Shown here: one piece after another, positions 26,701-35,154 of the stretch
How positions within the stretch are numbered: the stretch's first letter is position 1
How the letters are laid out: every line of letters begins with the position of its first letter
Source: DRPG01 sp964655065
GTDB taxonomy: Bacteria > Myxococcota_A > UBA796 > GCA-2862545
Length of the DNA stretch: 64,000 nt
Direction: 5' to 3'
Assembly (NCBI GenBank): GCA_964655065.1
Contig: CAZZLC010000034.1
Coordinates: 7,921 to 71,920 of the forward strand
Notes under the pieces: generated by a model
Databases searched by the model: none
What the model saw: the letters and a program-made list of their open reading frames with translations, nothing else
What the model was told of the DNA's origin: nothing
Program-made: the position numbers and the translations under genes

Positions 26701-28149
26701 GTCAAGGTGTGGCCGCTCGGCGGCGGGTCGTCCTCCGAGCTCGACCTCGAGGGGGTGCTCCCGGTGGCGGCGGCGTTCGCACCGTCCTCGAACGACGTGC
26801 TGGTCGCGGTCAGCGGCGGTGAGGTCCGCCGCTGGACCCCCGGTCGGGACTCGGCTCGCATCCGCTACGGCTCGGGTCGCACCGAGGTTCGCGACCTGTT
26901 GGTCATCGCCGACCCGCCCGAGCTCGTCACGGGCACGGCCGATGGAGTGGCCCGCGTCTGGGATCTCGACCAACGCTTGGTTCCCGAGGCGCTGGCGCCC
27001 GACGACCTGCCCGTCGCCTCGGCGTGGTTCGGCGAGGGTGATCGCCTGTTCGCGGCCCTCGTCGATGGGGGCGCCCGGATCTTCGATCGAGCTACCGGCG
27101 AGCTCTCCGACGCGATCATCGAGGGGCAGCTCGAGGGCGCGGGGATCGCGCCCGGCGGACAGTACGTGGCGACCACCCTCGACGGGCGCGTCCAGCTGTG
27201 GGACATCCAGCAGTTCGCTCCGCCGAAGTCGGTCGGCCCGTCCGACGTCGAGGTCGCCTCGCTGGCCTTCGGCCCCACCGGGGACGTGCTCGGGGTTCTC
27301 GGCACCGACGGGGTCCTGAGGCTGTACCGGGCGTCGTCGGGCAGCGAGATCCGGACGGTGCGGCTGCGTCGGGAGAACGTGGTCACCTTCGACTTCGACC
27401 CCGAGGGGGGCCGAGTGGTGACGGGGGGCTCCAACGGGAGCGTGGACGTCTGGAACGTCGAGGGCGGGATCTCCATCAAGCGCTTCGACGGGGTTCCCGG
27501 TCCGGTCTCGGCCGTGGCCATGGCCGAGGAACGAGTGGTCGCGGGGGCTGACCGGCTGGCTCGGGTCTGGTCGCTCGCCGACGCGGAGTTCGTGTCGGAT
27601 CTCGCCGGGCACCAGGGGGTCGTGCGCGACGTCGCGATCTCCGACGACGAGGGCTGGGTGCTCACCGTGGCCGACGACCGGGCGGCCCGGCTGTGGGACG
27701 TGGAGCGCCCCGCGAGTCCGGTGCGCCGCAGCCGCGAGGGGTGCTCGGCCTTCCAGGCCGCCCTGCTCTCGGACGGGCCCCAGGTCGCGGTGGCCTGCCG
27801 CAACGGGCCGGCCGAGCTGTGGAAGCCGAGCGGGGCTGCGATGCAGCTGTCCCGCAACGGCACGACCGTCGCACAGGTCACGTTCTCGGCCGACGGCGAC
27901 GAGGTGCTCACCACCAGCGACGAAGGGCCCATCGCGATCTGGCCCGCCAGCGAGAAGAGCCTGCAGACGTCGCTCCTCGACGGGGTCGAGCCGTGTCTCG
28001 CCCCGCCAGAGCGCGTGCGGTACCTCAACGAGGACGTCGAGACGGCGTGGGCGCGCTGGCGCGGGTGCGCGACGGCCTGCTGGGGGCAGGAGTTCCCCGA
28101 CGACGTCGTCGTCGAGGGTGTCCGGTGTCTCAGCTCGCCGACCGAGTGA
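23785..28149 (+). CDS. TIR-STAND-transmembrane-WD40 protein
   Basis: 1454 residues. Residues 1-135 are TIR-like, with strand VFLDYHGVDLDEAQQ and Trp68/Glu73 in DWILAHEGLA, the position of the NADase Glu. Residues about 150-560 form an nSTAND1-type NTPase: PFPGLRAFNEARATLFMGRD, Walker A GASGVGKTSF (Lys203) and Walker B GLVLVLDQIDDAF. A transmembrane helix lies at about 648-668, followed by a roughly 12- to 14-blade WD40 region to the end. Such proteins act as sensors, with the WD40 part binding a ligand, the STAND part oligomerising and the TIR part consuming NAD. ATG 23785 has GGAGGAG upstream. Immune function is inference. Confidence 0.85.
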   Translation: MDVFLDYHGVDLDEAQQVARALEAAGRTVLLDEGSVVPERAWLRAVGDQGLRTPFLIVLITPRTPRDWILAHEGLAVSHHAWAARDGRSFTVIPVIIGGRGLDEQSSLRHWPTAEIPAPPELARPALENLGRQLDRWAYDPGVDADALFRVVDQGPFPGLRAFNEARATLFMGRDEAIRQCMERILDEDVRWLQVEGASGVGKTSFVRAGLLVALRVGERSPFGRSWASCLVRPGGQPVYDLALALHKALGLDADHLPPYQLAERLVGDENALGDLIENELPRLGYRGLVLVLDQIDDAFTQQPLAPHAFEPLDKLIARTVMSSKAFRLITTVRSDRLDDFRTLPQLEGLLNLPTTARYHLAPLREDELRAAIVDPIHLVGAGISDDLVEALVHLALPEESRLAKLAVVLRALWADAVARNPRYPVLAMEDLDALRARQARPADQLEEPYEGLRNVFSRVMDRAIEGLSDAELEAARDMLVHVVRPGRAQDMRCMRPRGEVIFATEQLSAKKARRVLEKLAGPSEGRRPTGLEPFRVIERIDTEGDSESLDLRHDVLLTDWRILAVWLEEAREFLERRDELMLVEARPDPFADGPPNEPIVVRLVGEDLDRTTKARYYKSLDDRSRAFIEELKRRRPEPVRPGRVPRWVFAAGAFAVVALIAASVSLFQYQRRLADDNRMKAVKIADTDLASHAARILLAGVRRPQHQEAWADGVVSALEEPAVRRSLVGSTAEIIDLASSADGSLVAAGYGDGTVAWWSLDDPTVTAQVAAHRLAVRAVAVAPDGTWLVSASHDGTATIVRLDGSADPVVLEGHEGPINDVAIGPKGRRILTASNDGTARVWNADGTLEGVLRGHQGWVTQVSVSPDGRRLLTAGKDGTARVWTLSGGRYVQIPEEATILDHRGQWVPVARFSPGGGRILTGAASGELRLWTFDEDGNPVAEVLGRHDRGIVSAEFDQTGERVVSTGRDETVKVWPLGGGSSSELDLEGVLPVAAAFAPSSNDVLVAVSGGEVRRWTPGRDSARIRYGSGRTEVRDLLVIADPPELVTGTADGVARVWDLDQRLVPEALAPDDLPVASAWFGEGDRLFAALVDGGARIFDRATGELSDAIIEGQLEGAGIAPGGQYVATTLDGRVQLWDIQQFAPPKSVGPSDVEVASLAFGPTGDVLGVLGTDGVLRLYRASSGSEIRTVRLRRENVVTFDFDPEGGRVVTGGSNGSVDVWNVEGGISIKRFDGVPGPVSAVAMAEERVVAGADRLARVWSLADAEFVSDLAGHQGVVRDVAISDDEGWVLTVADDRAARLWDVERPASPVRRSREGCSAFQAALLSDGPQVAVACRNGPAELWKPSGAAMQLSRNGTTVAQVTFSADGDEVLTTSDEGPIAIWPASEKSLQTSLLDGVEPCLAPPERVRYLNEDVETAWARWRGCATACWGQEFPDDVVVEGVRCLSSPTE

Positions 28150-29179
28150 CCTCGGAGGGACGTGGGCCGACGTAGCGGGCCTTCGGGCGGATCAGTCGTC
28201 CCGTGGCCCGCTGCTCTGCGACGTGGGCGAGCCACCCCGCCGTCCGTCCCATCGCGAAGGTCGCCGTGAACATGGTGCGTGGCAATCCGATCGCGTCGAG
28301 GAGCACCGCGGTGAAGTACTCGACGTTGGCGGGCAGCGGCCGGCCCGGGACGTGCGCGGCGAGCACCTCGTTGGCGATGGGCTCGACCGCTCGAGCGAGC
28401 TCCAGACGACGCGAGGTGCGTCCGCCCTCCACGAGCTCGGCAACCGCGGACTCGAGCACGGCCGCACGAGGGTCGCGTACCCGGTAGACCCGATGGCCGA
28501 ACCCCATGATGCGTCGGCCCGCGGCGAGCTCGGCCTCGAGCACGGTCCGAGCCCGATCCGGGGCCCCAATCGCGTCGAGGAGGTCGAGCACCGGCCCGGG
28601 AGCGCCGCCGTGCAGTGGGCCCTCGAGGGCCGCCAGACCCGCGACCACCGCCGCGGTCCGGCTCGCGCCGGTGCTCGCCACGACCCTCGCTGCGAAGGTG
28701 GAGGCGTTGAGGCCGTGATCGAGCACCGTCACCAGGTACCGAGCCAGGGCTCGGCCGCCCGCGGGATCGAGGGCGCCCGTGGCCATGCGCAGGACGTCCG
28801 TGGCGTGGTCGAGCTCGGGGTCCGGCGCGATGGGGGATGCCCCCTGGCTCCGCCGGCACCACGCGGCCCCGGCCACCGCTACCGTGGCGAGCAGCATCTC
28901 GGGTGTCGCGTCGTCCTCGAGGTCGGCCACCGCGCTGCGGAGCGCGCCCATGGCCGTTCTGACGTCGCGCTGCGGGAGTCCGGCGAACGCGGCTGCTCTC
29001 GCCGGTCCGAGATCGGGCTTCGGGATGTCGAGGACGTGCGCCACACCGGCTTCGAAGCGACCAGAGGCCGCCAGCTCCGCCACGGGCACGCCGCGAATCC
29101 ACAGCTCGCCTGTCTCGCCGTTCACGTACGAGGTGGTCGTCTCGGCGACCACGACGCCTTCCAGTCCGTCGTTGACCAT
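28130..29179 (-). CDS. Citrate synthase family protein
   Basis: 349 residues. It has the citrate synthase C-terminal fold: HGLNASTFAARVVASTGAS, GPLHGGAPGPVLDLLD (active-site His), RIMGFGHRVYRVRDPRA (His and Arg) and ATFAMGRTAGWLAHVAEQ. It ends RPKARYVGP, typical of citrate or 2-methylcitrate synthases. It is shorter than the hexameric type, as in archaeal-like dimeric enzymes. ATG 29179 has GGGAGG. It is divergent from a second, HTH-bearing paralogue. Its 3' end overlaps the STAND gene by 20 bases. Substrate (citrate or methylcitrate) cannot be told. Confidence 0.88.
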   Translation of the reverse strand: MVNDGLEGVVVAETTTSYVNGETGELWIRGVPVAELAASGRFEAGVAHVLDIPKPDLGPARAAAFAGLPQRDVRTAMGALRSAVADLEDDATPEMLLATVAVAGAAWCRRSQGASPIAPDPELDHATDVLRMATGALDPAGGRALARYLVTVLDHGLNASTFAARVVASTGASRTAAVVAGLAALEGPLHGGAPGPVLDLLDAIGAPDRARTVLEAELAAGRRIMGFGHRVYRVRDPRAAVLESAVAELVEGGRTSRRLELARAVEPIANEVLAAHVPGRPLPANVEYFTAVLLDAIGLPRTMFTATFAMGRTAGWLAHVAEQRATGRLIRPKARYVGPRPSEVTRSAS

Positions 29180-29252
29180 GTTGCCTCCCGTGGGGTCTTC
29201 TGGAGCGGTCACGCGGTGACGACTGGATCGACGAATCGACGTCTCTCGGACC

Positions 29253-30380
29253 ATGACCAGCACGGAGGCCGCGGCCTGCCTCGGGGTGAAGCGGGCCACG
29301 CTCTACAGCTACGTCGCGCGGGGACTCGTGCGAGCCGTGGCGTCGCCCGGTGGGGGCAAGCGCTACGTCGCGGCCGACGTGCTCGCCCTCAAGAGAAGGG
29401 CGGCCGCGGCGAAGGGCCACGCCGCTGCCGCCGCCCTCGCGCTCGACTGGGGCGCGCCCGTGCTCTCGACCGCCATCAGCGCGGTCGACCGCGACGGGCC
29501 GATCTACCGGGGCCACGATGCGTGGACGCTCGCCGAGCGCGACACCCCGTTCGAGGTGGTCGCGCGGGGACTGTGGCGCGGGTTCGAGCACGCCGGGCGG
29601 GAGCCCTTCGCGACGGACGTCGACGAACGCTGGCTTCGCGTGGTCGAGGCGGCTCGCCCGGTCGACGCCTCGATGGCCCTGCGGCTCGCGGCCGCGCTCG
29701 CCGAGCCCACGATCGACGACCCCGAGCTGCTGATGGACCGGCTCGTCCGCGGGCTCGGCGCCGTGGTGGGTCACGCCCCTGATCCCGGAGGGGCCACCGC
29801 CGACCGACTGGTCGCGATCCACGGTCTCGATCCCGTGCATCGGGGGATCGTCGAGCGTGCGCTGGTGCTCTGCGCCGACCACGAGCTCAACGCGAGCACG
29901 TTCGCCGTCCGCGTCGCTGCTAGCACGGGAGCGGCGCTGTCGGCCGCGCTGCTCGCCGGGATCGGCGCGTTCCTCGGTCCGCGCCACGGGGCCCAGAGCC
30001 TCGCGGTGGCCGAGCTGGCGGACGAGGCCTCCGGCCCCGACGTGGCCGAGGCGCAGGTGGCGGCGGGCCGGCTGAGAGGATTCGGCCATCCCCTCTATCC
30101 AGAGGGAGACCCACGGGCGGAGGCCTTGCTCGGGTGGCTGGCGGACCGACCGGAGCTCGAGGGGCTGCGCGCCTGGATCGCGTCAGCTCGTGCGGCCGGA
30201 GCGCCTCCGCCGTCGGTCGACGTCGCGCTGGTGGCGCTGGCCCGGGCCGTGGGGGCGCGGCCGGCGTTCGGGATGACGGTGTTCGCGGTGGGACGGGCGG
30301 CGGGCTGGCTCGCTCATGCCCTCGAGCAACGCGGCCAACCCGGCATCCTCCGCCCACGAGCCCGGTACGTTGGTCCCTGA
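29253..30380 (+). CDS. Citrate synthase paralogue with N-terminal HTH
   Basis: 375 residues. Residues 1-55 form a MerR/excisionase-like HTH (TSTEAAACLGVKRATLYSYV, then GLVRAVASPGGGKRYVAADV). The remainder is citrate-synthase-like: ELNASTFAVRVAASTGAA, FLGPRHGAQSL, GFGHPLYPEGDPRA and VFAVGRAAGWLAHALEQ, ending RPRARYVGP. The catalytic His is kept but the neighbouring glycines differ (PRHGAQ instead of PLHGGA). It is encoded 73 bases divergent from the first citrate synthase, so it may be a metabolite-sensing regulator of that gene, or an enzyme. Both remain possible. Confidence 0.82.
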   Translation: MTSTEAAACLGVKRATLYSYVARGLVRAVASPGGGKRYVAADVLALKRRAAAAKGHAAAAALALDWGAPVLSTAISAVDRDGPIYRGHDAWTLAERDTPFEVVARGLWRGFEHAGREPFATDVDERWLRVVEAARPVDASMALRLAAALAEPTIDDPELLMDRLVRGLGAVVGHAPDPGGATADRLVAIHGLDPVHRGIVERALVLCADHELNASTFAVRVAASTGAALSAALLAGIGAFLGPRHGAQSLAVAELADEASGPDVAEAQVAAGRLRGFGHPLYPEGDPRAEALLGWLADRPELEGLRAWIASARAAGAPPPSVDVALVALARAVGARPAFGMTVFAVGRAAGWLAHALEQRGQPGILRPRARYVGP

Positions 30381-30416
30381 CCGTTGACGAACGGGCGCCA
30401 TCCGCTAAGTCGCGGC

Positions 30417-33400
30417 ATGCCCGAGCCGTCCGTCCACGCGCGCATCCGATCCATCGTCACCGCACTCGACCGGGGGGAGACCGACGGTCTACGCGAGCAG
30501 GTGACGGCCCTGCACCACGAGCTCGAGTCCTCGGACCGGCCCGTGGTGGATCGCCTGGCCCTGGTGCAGGAGCTCGGCCGCGTGATGGTCGCGCTCGGCG
30601 AGCCGGCGATCGCTGCCGGCTGGTTTCAGGGCGTCCTCGATTACTGGCAGGACCATGCCCCCGTCCAGGGGCGGGTCCGCGTCCTCGTCGCGACGGGAGA
30701 CCTCGCGCTCGCCCTCACGATGGCCGACCGTGACGACGATGCCCGGTCCATGGCCGACGCCGCGCGCGAGGGGTTGCGCGACCTCGAGCGCTCGGCCCCC
30801 GAGCAGGTCCTGCGCTTCGCGGCCGGGCTCGCCCGCGTCTACGACCGCATCGGGCCCATCGAGATCGCGCGGGAGCTCTGGCTGACCGCGCTCCGCTACG
30901 TGCCGGTCGACGCCCCGTCCGAAGGTGACGCCCTGCTCGTGGCGCTCGGTGACCTGGAGCGTCGAGCGGGCCGCGTGGCGGCGGCCGACGTGCGCCTTGG
31001 CCAGGCCGAGCGGCTCGTCGATCGCACGCGCCCCCTGGATCACCCCGTGCGCGCCGCCGTCCTCTCGGCCCGAGCGAGGTTCTGTGCCGACCTCGGGCGG
31101 ATCGACGAGGCGATCGAGCACCTCGAGGCCGCGGTGAACGTTCGCGTCGCCGCTCGGCGGGCCCGCACCGAGGAGCAGGTCGAGGATCTGGCGCGGCTCG
31201 CGACCTGGACCCGGCGACGGGGACAGTCGGCCGTCGCACGCCGCCACCTCGACTCCCTCGGCACCATCGTCGCGACCCGAGGCCGCGAGAGCGCCGAGAT
31301 GGCGGCGGCCATCGACGCGCTCGGCGTGGCGGCGGCCGAAGCGCGCGACCTCTCCGCGGCCCACGCGGCGTTCGAGACCGCGCGCGACCTTGCCGCGTCT
31401 CGGGGTGACGACCCTGCTCGCACGCAGGCCGATCTCCGCGCGGCGTGGGTCGTTCACACGCGGGCCCGCACCCCCGAGACCCGCCGCGCCTTCCTCGAGG
31501 CCGCTGGCGCCTCGTCGCGCACGGTGGCTCGTCCGCCTGCTCTCGTGCTGGCCCTGGTCCGCGCCCACCTCGAGGAAGGTGACCCCACGTCGGCCTTCGA
31601 GCGGGTGACGAGCGCACTCGACGCCCTGTCGCCCGAGGAGCGGCTCGGCACGCCCTTGCTCGACGGGATGATCACGGCCGCCGTGGAGCTCGCCGGGACC
31701 GGGGTCGACGTCGCGGCACCCGCCTACGAGTGGCTCCTGCGCACCATGCCCCCCGCGGCGGCAGCCCGGGTCTCTCGCCATCGGGCGGTGACCGCCTACG
31801 ATCCCGCACTCGACGCGATTCGCGAGGCGATCGACATTGCGGTCGACCTCGAGGGGCGGGCGCGGGCGGTGACCCAGCTTGGCTCGGGCGATCGCTCGCT
31901 GCGCGAACGGGCGACGTCCGCGACGGCGTTTCGCCACGTGCTCGAGGGCGAGCTCGACCGACTCGCCGAAGAAGCGACCTCGTCGGTCACCGTGCACGAC
32001 GTCGCTCGGGGGCTCGGGGTCGACGCTTGGCTGCTCCATCTGCACCGGTTTCGTCACGTCGTGGGCGACGACGAGCGCGACGTCGCGTTCGCGATCTCCG
32101 GCAACACCGGCGCGGCGTACGTGCGCGCCCTCGGCGAGGCGAGCGCGATCGACAAGTCGATCCGCCTCTTCCGCGAGGAGGATCCGGGGAGCGAGTCGTC
32201 CGGCGAGGCCGGGCTGCGGCTCGCCGGCCGGCTCCTCGGGCCCCTGCGGACGCTGGCCGGCCTGCGACCCGGGGATCGGCTCCACGTCGTCCCCAGCGAG
32301 GCCTGGGCTTCGGTGCCGCTCGCGGCGTTGCCGTCGCCCTCGGGCGAGGGCGGCCCGTGGGTGGTGCACCACGAGCTCGTGACGCTGCTCGATCCGCGCA
32401 GCTTGGTCGCGCCCCGAGCGGGCACCACCCCGACCGGTCCACGCGTGACCGGCGCGCCGGCTCTCGAGCCGCTCGAGAGCGGGCCGCGCTTCGACGAGGT
32501 GCCGGGGCTGAGAGAGGCGGCCGAGCGCGCGGCGAGCGTGCTCGGGGTGGCTCCGTGGCTCGGGCCCGAGTCCACCACCTCCGCGATCGCCGATGCGCCA
32601 TCGCCGCGGGTGCTCGTGGTGGCCACCCACGCCTACGCGCTCGATGACGGGGATGCGGGGCTCGTGGGCTCTGGAGCTCTGGCTTCGCTCGCTCCGGGCG
32701 CACCGGTACCGGGGCTGGGCTGGCTCTCCGCCGACGCGCTGGCTCGGGCCGAGTTCTCGGGCACCGAGGTGCTCGACCTCGCCGCGTGTGCCCTACCGGC
32801 GGGCCGCGAGCTCGAGGTGGCGACTGCGCTCGCGGGGGCGGGTCGCCGGGCTGGCGCGGGCGCGGTGGTCGTCGCGGTGGGGCCGGTGTCGGACGACGTG
32901 CGCGTGTCCTTCACCCGCGCCTTCTACCAGTCGTTGTCGGCGGGCGAGCCGCCCGCGCGGGCCGTGCGCTCGGCCCAGATCGAGCTGTCGGCCCGCTTCG
33001 GTCCCGAAGCCTGGGGCGCCTTCCGCTGTATCGGGGACGGCACCTCGCGGGGAGCGGTGCCGCTGCTGGGACGAGCCGCGCTCGGTCCCTCCGACCTCGC
33101 GTGCGCCGAGCTCCGGGTCGGCGCCATCCTCGGTCTGGCGGGTCAGCCCGAGCGTGCCCTCGAGGCGTTCGACCGGGCCTTTGCTCACGATCCCCGCATC
33201 TCGGAGATCCAGCTCGCGCGGGGGCGTTGCCTCGAGGAGCTCGGTCGCTACGCCGAGGCCGTGCCGGCCTATCGCGAGGCGTCGCGGCTCGAGCCGGCGG
33301 ACGGCACGGCACGGTATGCGCTGGCCCGACTGTTCCTCCGCGGCGGGGAGACCGAGCACGCGGTCGAGGAGCTGACCGAGCTCGGCCGGCAGTTCCCCGG

Positions 33401-33944
33401 CGATCCGCAGGTGTGGCGTGACCTCGTGCAGGTCTACCGCCAGGCGAAGGAATGGCCGCTCGCTCGGCAGTGTGCCGAGCGCTGGCTCGCGGTCGCCCGC
33501 GAAGACGACATGGCCTGGCACCACTACGCCACGATCCTGGAGGCGGTCGACGAGCCGCAGAAGGCGCAGGTCGCGCGCGAGCGCACCGTCGAGCTCGCTC
33601 CGGGCCACGCCCTCCACTGGTCGAATCTCGGGGTGCACTTCGCCCGGAGAGGACGCTTCGAGCAGGCCGAGCTGAACCTCCGCAAGGCGGTGGAGCTCGA
33701 CCCCGCTCACGCACCCAGCTGGCGGAACCTCGCCCAGGTCCGGCTCGAGCTCGACCGACCGGCCGACGCCGAGTCGTCGGCGCGCAAGGCGGTGGAGCGA
33801 GATCCCGAGAACGCGGGTGGGCACTTCCTCTTGGGCATGGCGCTGAAGGCCCTCGAGCGGGTCGAGGAGTCTCGGGCGGCCCTCGAGCGCAGCGCCGCGC
33901 TCGGTCACCCCGGGGCTTCGGTGGCGCTGGGTACGCTCGGGTGA
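30417..33944 (+). CDS. CHAT-domain (caspase-like) protease with TPR arrays
   Basis: 1175 residues. An N-terminal helical/TPR array spans about 1-560. A CHAT domain (about 600-890) follows, with catalytic His738 in LVVATHAYAL and Cys791 in DLAACALPAG, within GDRLHVVPSEAWASVPLAAL and FTRAFYQSLSAGEPPARAVR. A second TPR array (about 905-1160) ends the protein (NLGVHFARRGRFEQAELNLR and similar). CHAT proteases execute cell death or cleave substrates when partner sensors fire. ATG 30417 is chosen; TTG 30384 is possible but lacks a ribosome site. It lies close to the TIR-STAND gene. No gasdermin-like substrate is seen. Confidence 0.85.
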   Translation: MPEPSVHARIRSIVTALDRGETDGLREQVTALHHELESSDRPVVDRLALVQELGRVMVALGEPAIAAGWFQGVLDYWQDHAPVQGRVRVLVATGDLALALTMADRDDDARSMADAAREGLRDLERSAPEQVLRFAAGLARVYDRIGPIEIARELWLTALRYVPVDAPSEGDALLVALGDLERRAGRVAAADVRLGQAERLVDRTRPLDHPVRAAVLSARARFCADLGRIDEAIEHLEAAVNVRVAARRARTEEQVEDLARLATWTRRRGQSAVARRHLDSLGTIVATRGRESAEMAAAIDALGVAAAEARDLSAAHAAFETARDLAASRGDDPARTQADLRAAWVVHTRARTPETRRAFLEAAGASSRTVARPPALVLALVRAHLEEGDPTSAFERVTSALDALSPEERLGTPLLDGMITAAVELAGTGVDVAAPAYEWLLRTMPPAAAARVSRHRAVTAYDPALDAIREAIDIAVDLEGRARAVTQLGSGDRSLRERATSATAFRHVLEGELDRLAEEATSSVTVHDVARGLGVDAWLLHLHRFRHVVGDDERDVAFAISGNTGAAYVRALGEASAIDKSIRLFREEDPGSESSGEAGLRLAGRLLGPLRTLAGLRPGDRLHVVPSEAWASVPLAALPSPSGEGGPWVVHHELVTLLDPRSLVAPRAGTTPTGPRVTGAPALEPLESGPRFDEVPGLREAAERAASVLGVAPWLGPESTTSAIADAPSPRVLVVATHAYALDDGDAGLVGSGALASLAPGAPVPGLGWLSADALARAEFSGTEVLDLAACALPAGRELEVATALAGAGRRAGAGAVVVAVGPVSDDVRVSFTRAFYQSLSAGEPPARAVRSAQIELSARFGPEAWGAFRCIGDGTSRGAVPLLGRAALGPSDLACAELRVGAILGLAGQPERALEAFDRAFAHDPRISEIQLARGRCLEELGRYAEAVPAYREASRLEPADGTARYALARLFLRGGETEHAVEELTELGRQFPGDPQVWRDLVQVYRQAKEWPLARQCAERWLAVAREDDMAWHHYATILEAVDEPQKAQVARERTVELAPGHALHWSNLGVHFARRGRFEQAELNLRKAVELDPAHAPSWRNLAQVRLELDRPADAESSARKAVERDPENAGGHFLLGMALKALERVEESRAALERSAALGHPGASVALGTLG

Positions 33945-33991
33945 CCCTCCAGTTCCTCCGCGGTGTCCCACGGGCAACAGAGGAGGACGAG

Positions 33992-34531
33992 ATGACTGGC
34001 TGGCGGCTCCTGGGGCTCGCGGCGTTCGCGACGGGTTGCATCGTCGAGGTGGGCGGCGGCGAGAGAGAGTGGCGGTTCGTGGACCCCGTTGCGGTCGAGG
34101 CCGAGGTCTCCAACGGCGACATCCAGGTGGTTTCGTCGCGGAACGACGAGCTGATCGCCCGGTGGGACGGGGGCGGTCTCGGTGACAACGCTCGCCCGGA
34201 CGTGGACGAGCTCGCGGACGGCTCGGTCCGCATCGACGCGGACGGCGGGGTCGCCGGCGGCGGCAGCCTCGAGCTCGAGGTTCCCGACGGGACGGTCCTC
34301 GATCTCACCGTCGACCGCGGGAGCATCGAGGTGACCCTGGACGCCCCGACGAGCATCTTCGCGTGCGCGGGTGCCGGCTACGTGGGCCTCACCGTACCTC
34401 CCGGGCCCTACCGACTGCAGCTCGGCGCCGGGGTGGGCGTGATCGACAGCACCATCGTCGACGATCCGACCGCGCCCTACACGCTCGAGGTGTGCGTAGG
34501 GGCGGGCGAGGTGGAGCTCCGGGGACGTTGA
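33992..34531 (+). CDS. Predicted lipoprotein, beta-rich (DUF4097-like)
   Basis: 179 residues. The lipobox FATGC puts the acylated Cys at 16. The mature part is a regular beta-strand protein: VEAEVSNGDIQVVSS, GSLELEVPDGTVLDLTVDRG, SIEVTLDAPTSIFAC. The V-S-N-G-D-I and VDRGSIEV strands resemble the beta-helix of DUF4097/adhesin-type proteins. ATG 33992 has AGGAGG five bases upstream. It follows the CHAT gene after 47 bases and may be co-transcribed. Function unknown. Two cysteines in the mature part could pair. Confidence 0.75.
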   Translation: MTGWRLLGLAAFATGCIVEVGGGEREWRFVDPVAVEAEVSNGDIQVVSSRNDELIARWDGGGLGDNARPDVDELADGSVRIDADGGVAGGGSLELEVPDGTVLDLTVDRGSIEVTLDAPTSIFACAGAGYVGLTVPPGPYRLQLGAGVGVIDSTIVDDPTAPYTLEVCVGAGEVELRGR

Positions 34532-34541
34532 GCCCTGGTGA

Positions 34542-34997
34542 TCACGGGCAGATCGGCACGGTGCAGAGTGTCCAGCCGGCCGGGATGCAGGTGTCCGGGA
34601 ACTGGTAGCAGTCCGAGCTCCCCGGGGGGGAGCCACCGGTCAGGGCGTCGCCGCACGCCTTGGTGGCGTCCTGGCAGCCCTGATCGACGTGCGGCAGGGT
34701 GTAGTCGGTGCAGAGGGTCCCGCCGTCGACGCGGGTCCCGAACGACCAGATCACCACGCAGTCTGGCCCCGAGCAGTTGGCCGGCGAAGTCTGGGCGCAC
34801 GACGGCGGCATGCCGGTGTCAGCGTCCGAGTCGGCGTCGGTGTCGGTGTCCGAGTCGGCGTCGGTGTCGGTGTCCGAGTCGGCGTCGGTGTCCGAGTCGG
34901 TATCGGTGTCCGCGTCCCCTTCGGGCTCGGAATCGCTCGCGTCGCCCACGCACGCGACGAGGCTGCTCGTCAGGAAGGCGATGGTCAGTGCTCTCAT
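34542..34997 (-). CDS. Lipoprotein with Asp/Ser/Thr repeat tract
   Basis: 151 residues. The signal ALTIAFLTSSLVAC ends in a lipobox. A low-complexity spacer (about residues 28-58) of alternating Asp with Ser, Thr or Ala follows. A Cys-rich domain then contains PSCAQTSPANCSGPDCVVIW, TLCTDYTLP and a C-terminal CTVPICP; its roughly nine cysteines suggest disulfides in an exposed domain. Such spacers are common in surface lipoproteins of deltaproteobacterial-type genomes. ATG 34997 has GAGGAGA upstream; the open frame further upstream is not coding. Confidence 0.8.
   Translation of the reverse strand: MRALTIAFLTSSLVACVGDASDSEPEGDADTDTDSDTDADSDTDTDADSDTDTDADSDADTGMPPSCAQTSPANCSGPDCVVIWSFGTRVDGGTLCTDYTLPHVDQGCQDATKACGDALTGGSPPGSSDCYQFPDTCIPAGWTLCTVPICP
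34825..34908. repeat. Short tandem repeat (24/18-base units) in the lipoprotein gene
   Basis: Two 24-base units beginning TCCGAGTCGGCG (34825, 34849) are followed by two 18-base versions (34873, 34891), encoding the Asp-Ser/Thr tract in reverse. Unit lengths are multiples of three, so copy-number change keeps the frame and would alter the spacer length. Confidence 0.85.
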
Positions 34998-35154
34998 GGG
35001 TCGTGTCTCCTCGGTTGTGGTGTCCGCGCCTGGCGGATGCTCCGACCGTAGACCCCAGCCGCCGGACCGTCCGTCATGGAATGACGCGGGAAGGTTGCCC
35101 GGTCGACCAAGCGACGTGGGATACTCGGCTTGCCTGTCCGACCTGGAGAGCCCC

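Noticed and set aside
26865..30089. A 1074-residue minus-strand open frame across the WD40 end and the citrate synthases
   Set aside because: Composition is Arg/Gly/Ala low-complexity and it lies antisense to three genes with clear family motifs. Long shadow frames are expected at this GC content.
34825..34908. Possible CRISPR-like array
   Set aside because: Units are directly adjacent without spacers, in frame, and encode a Ser/Asp tract of a lipoprotein.
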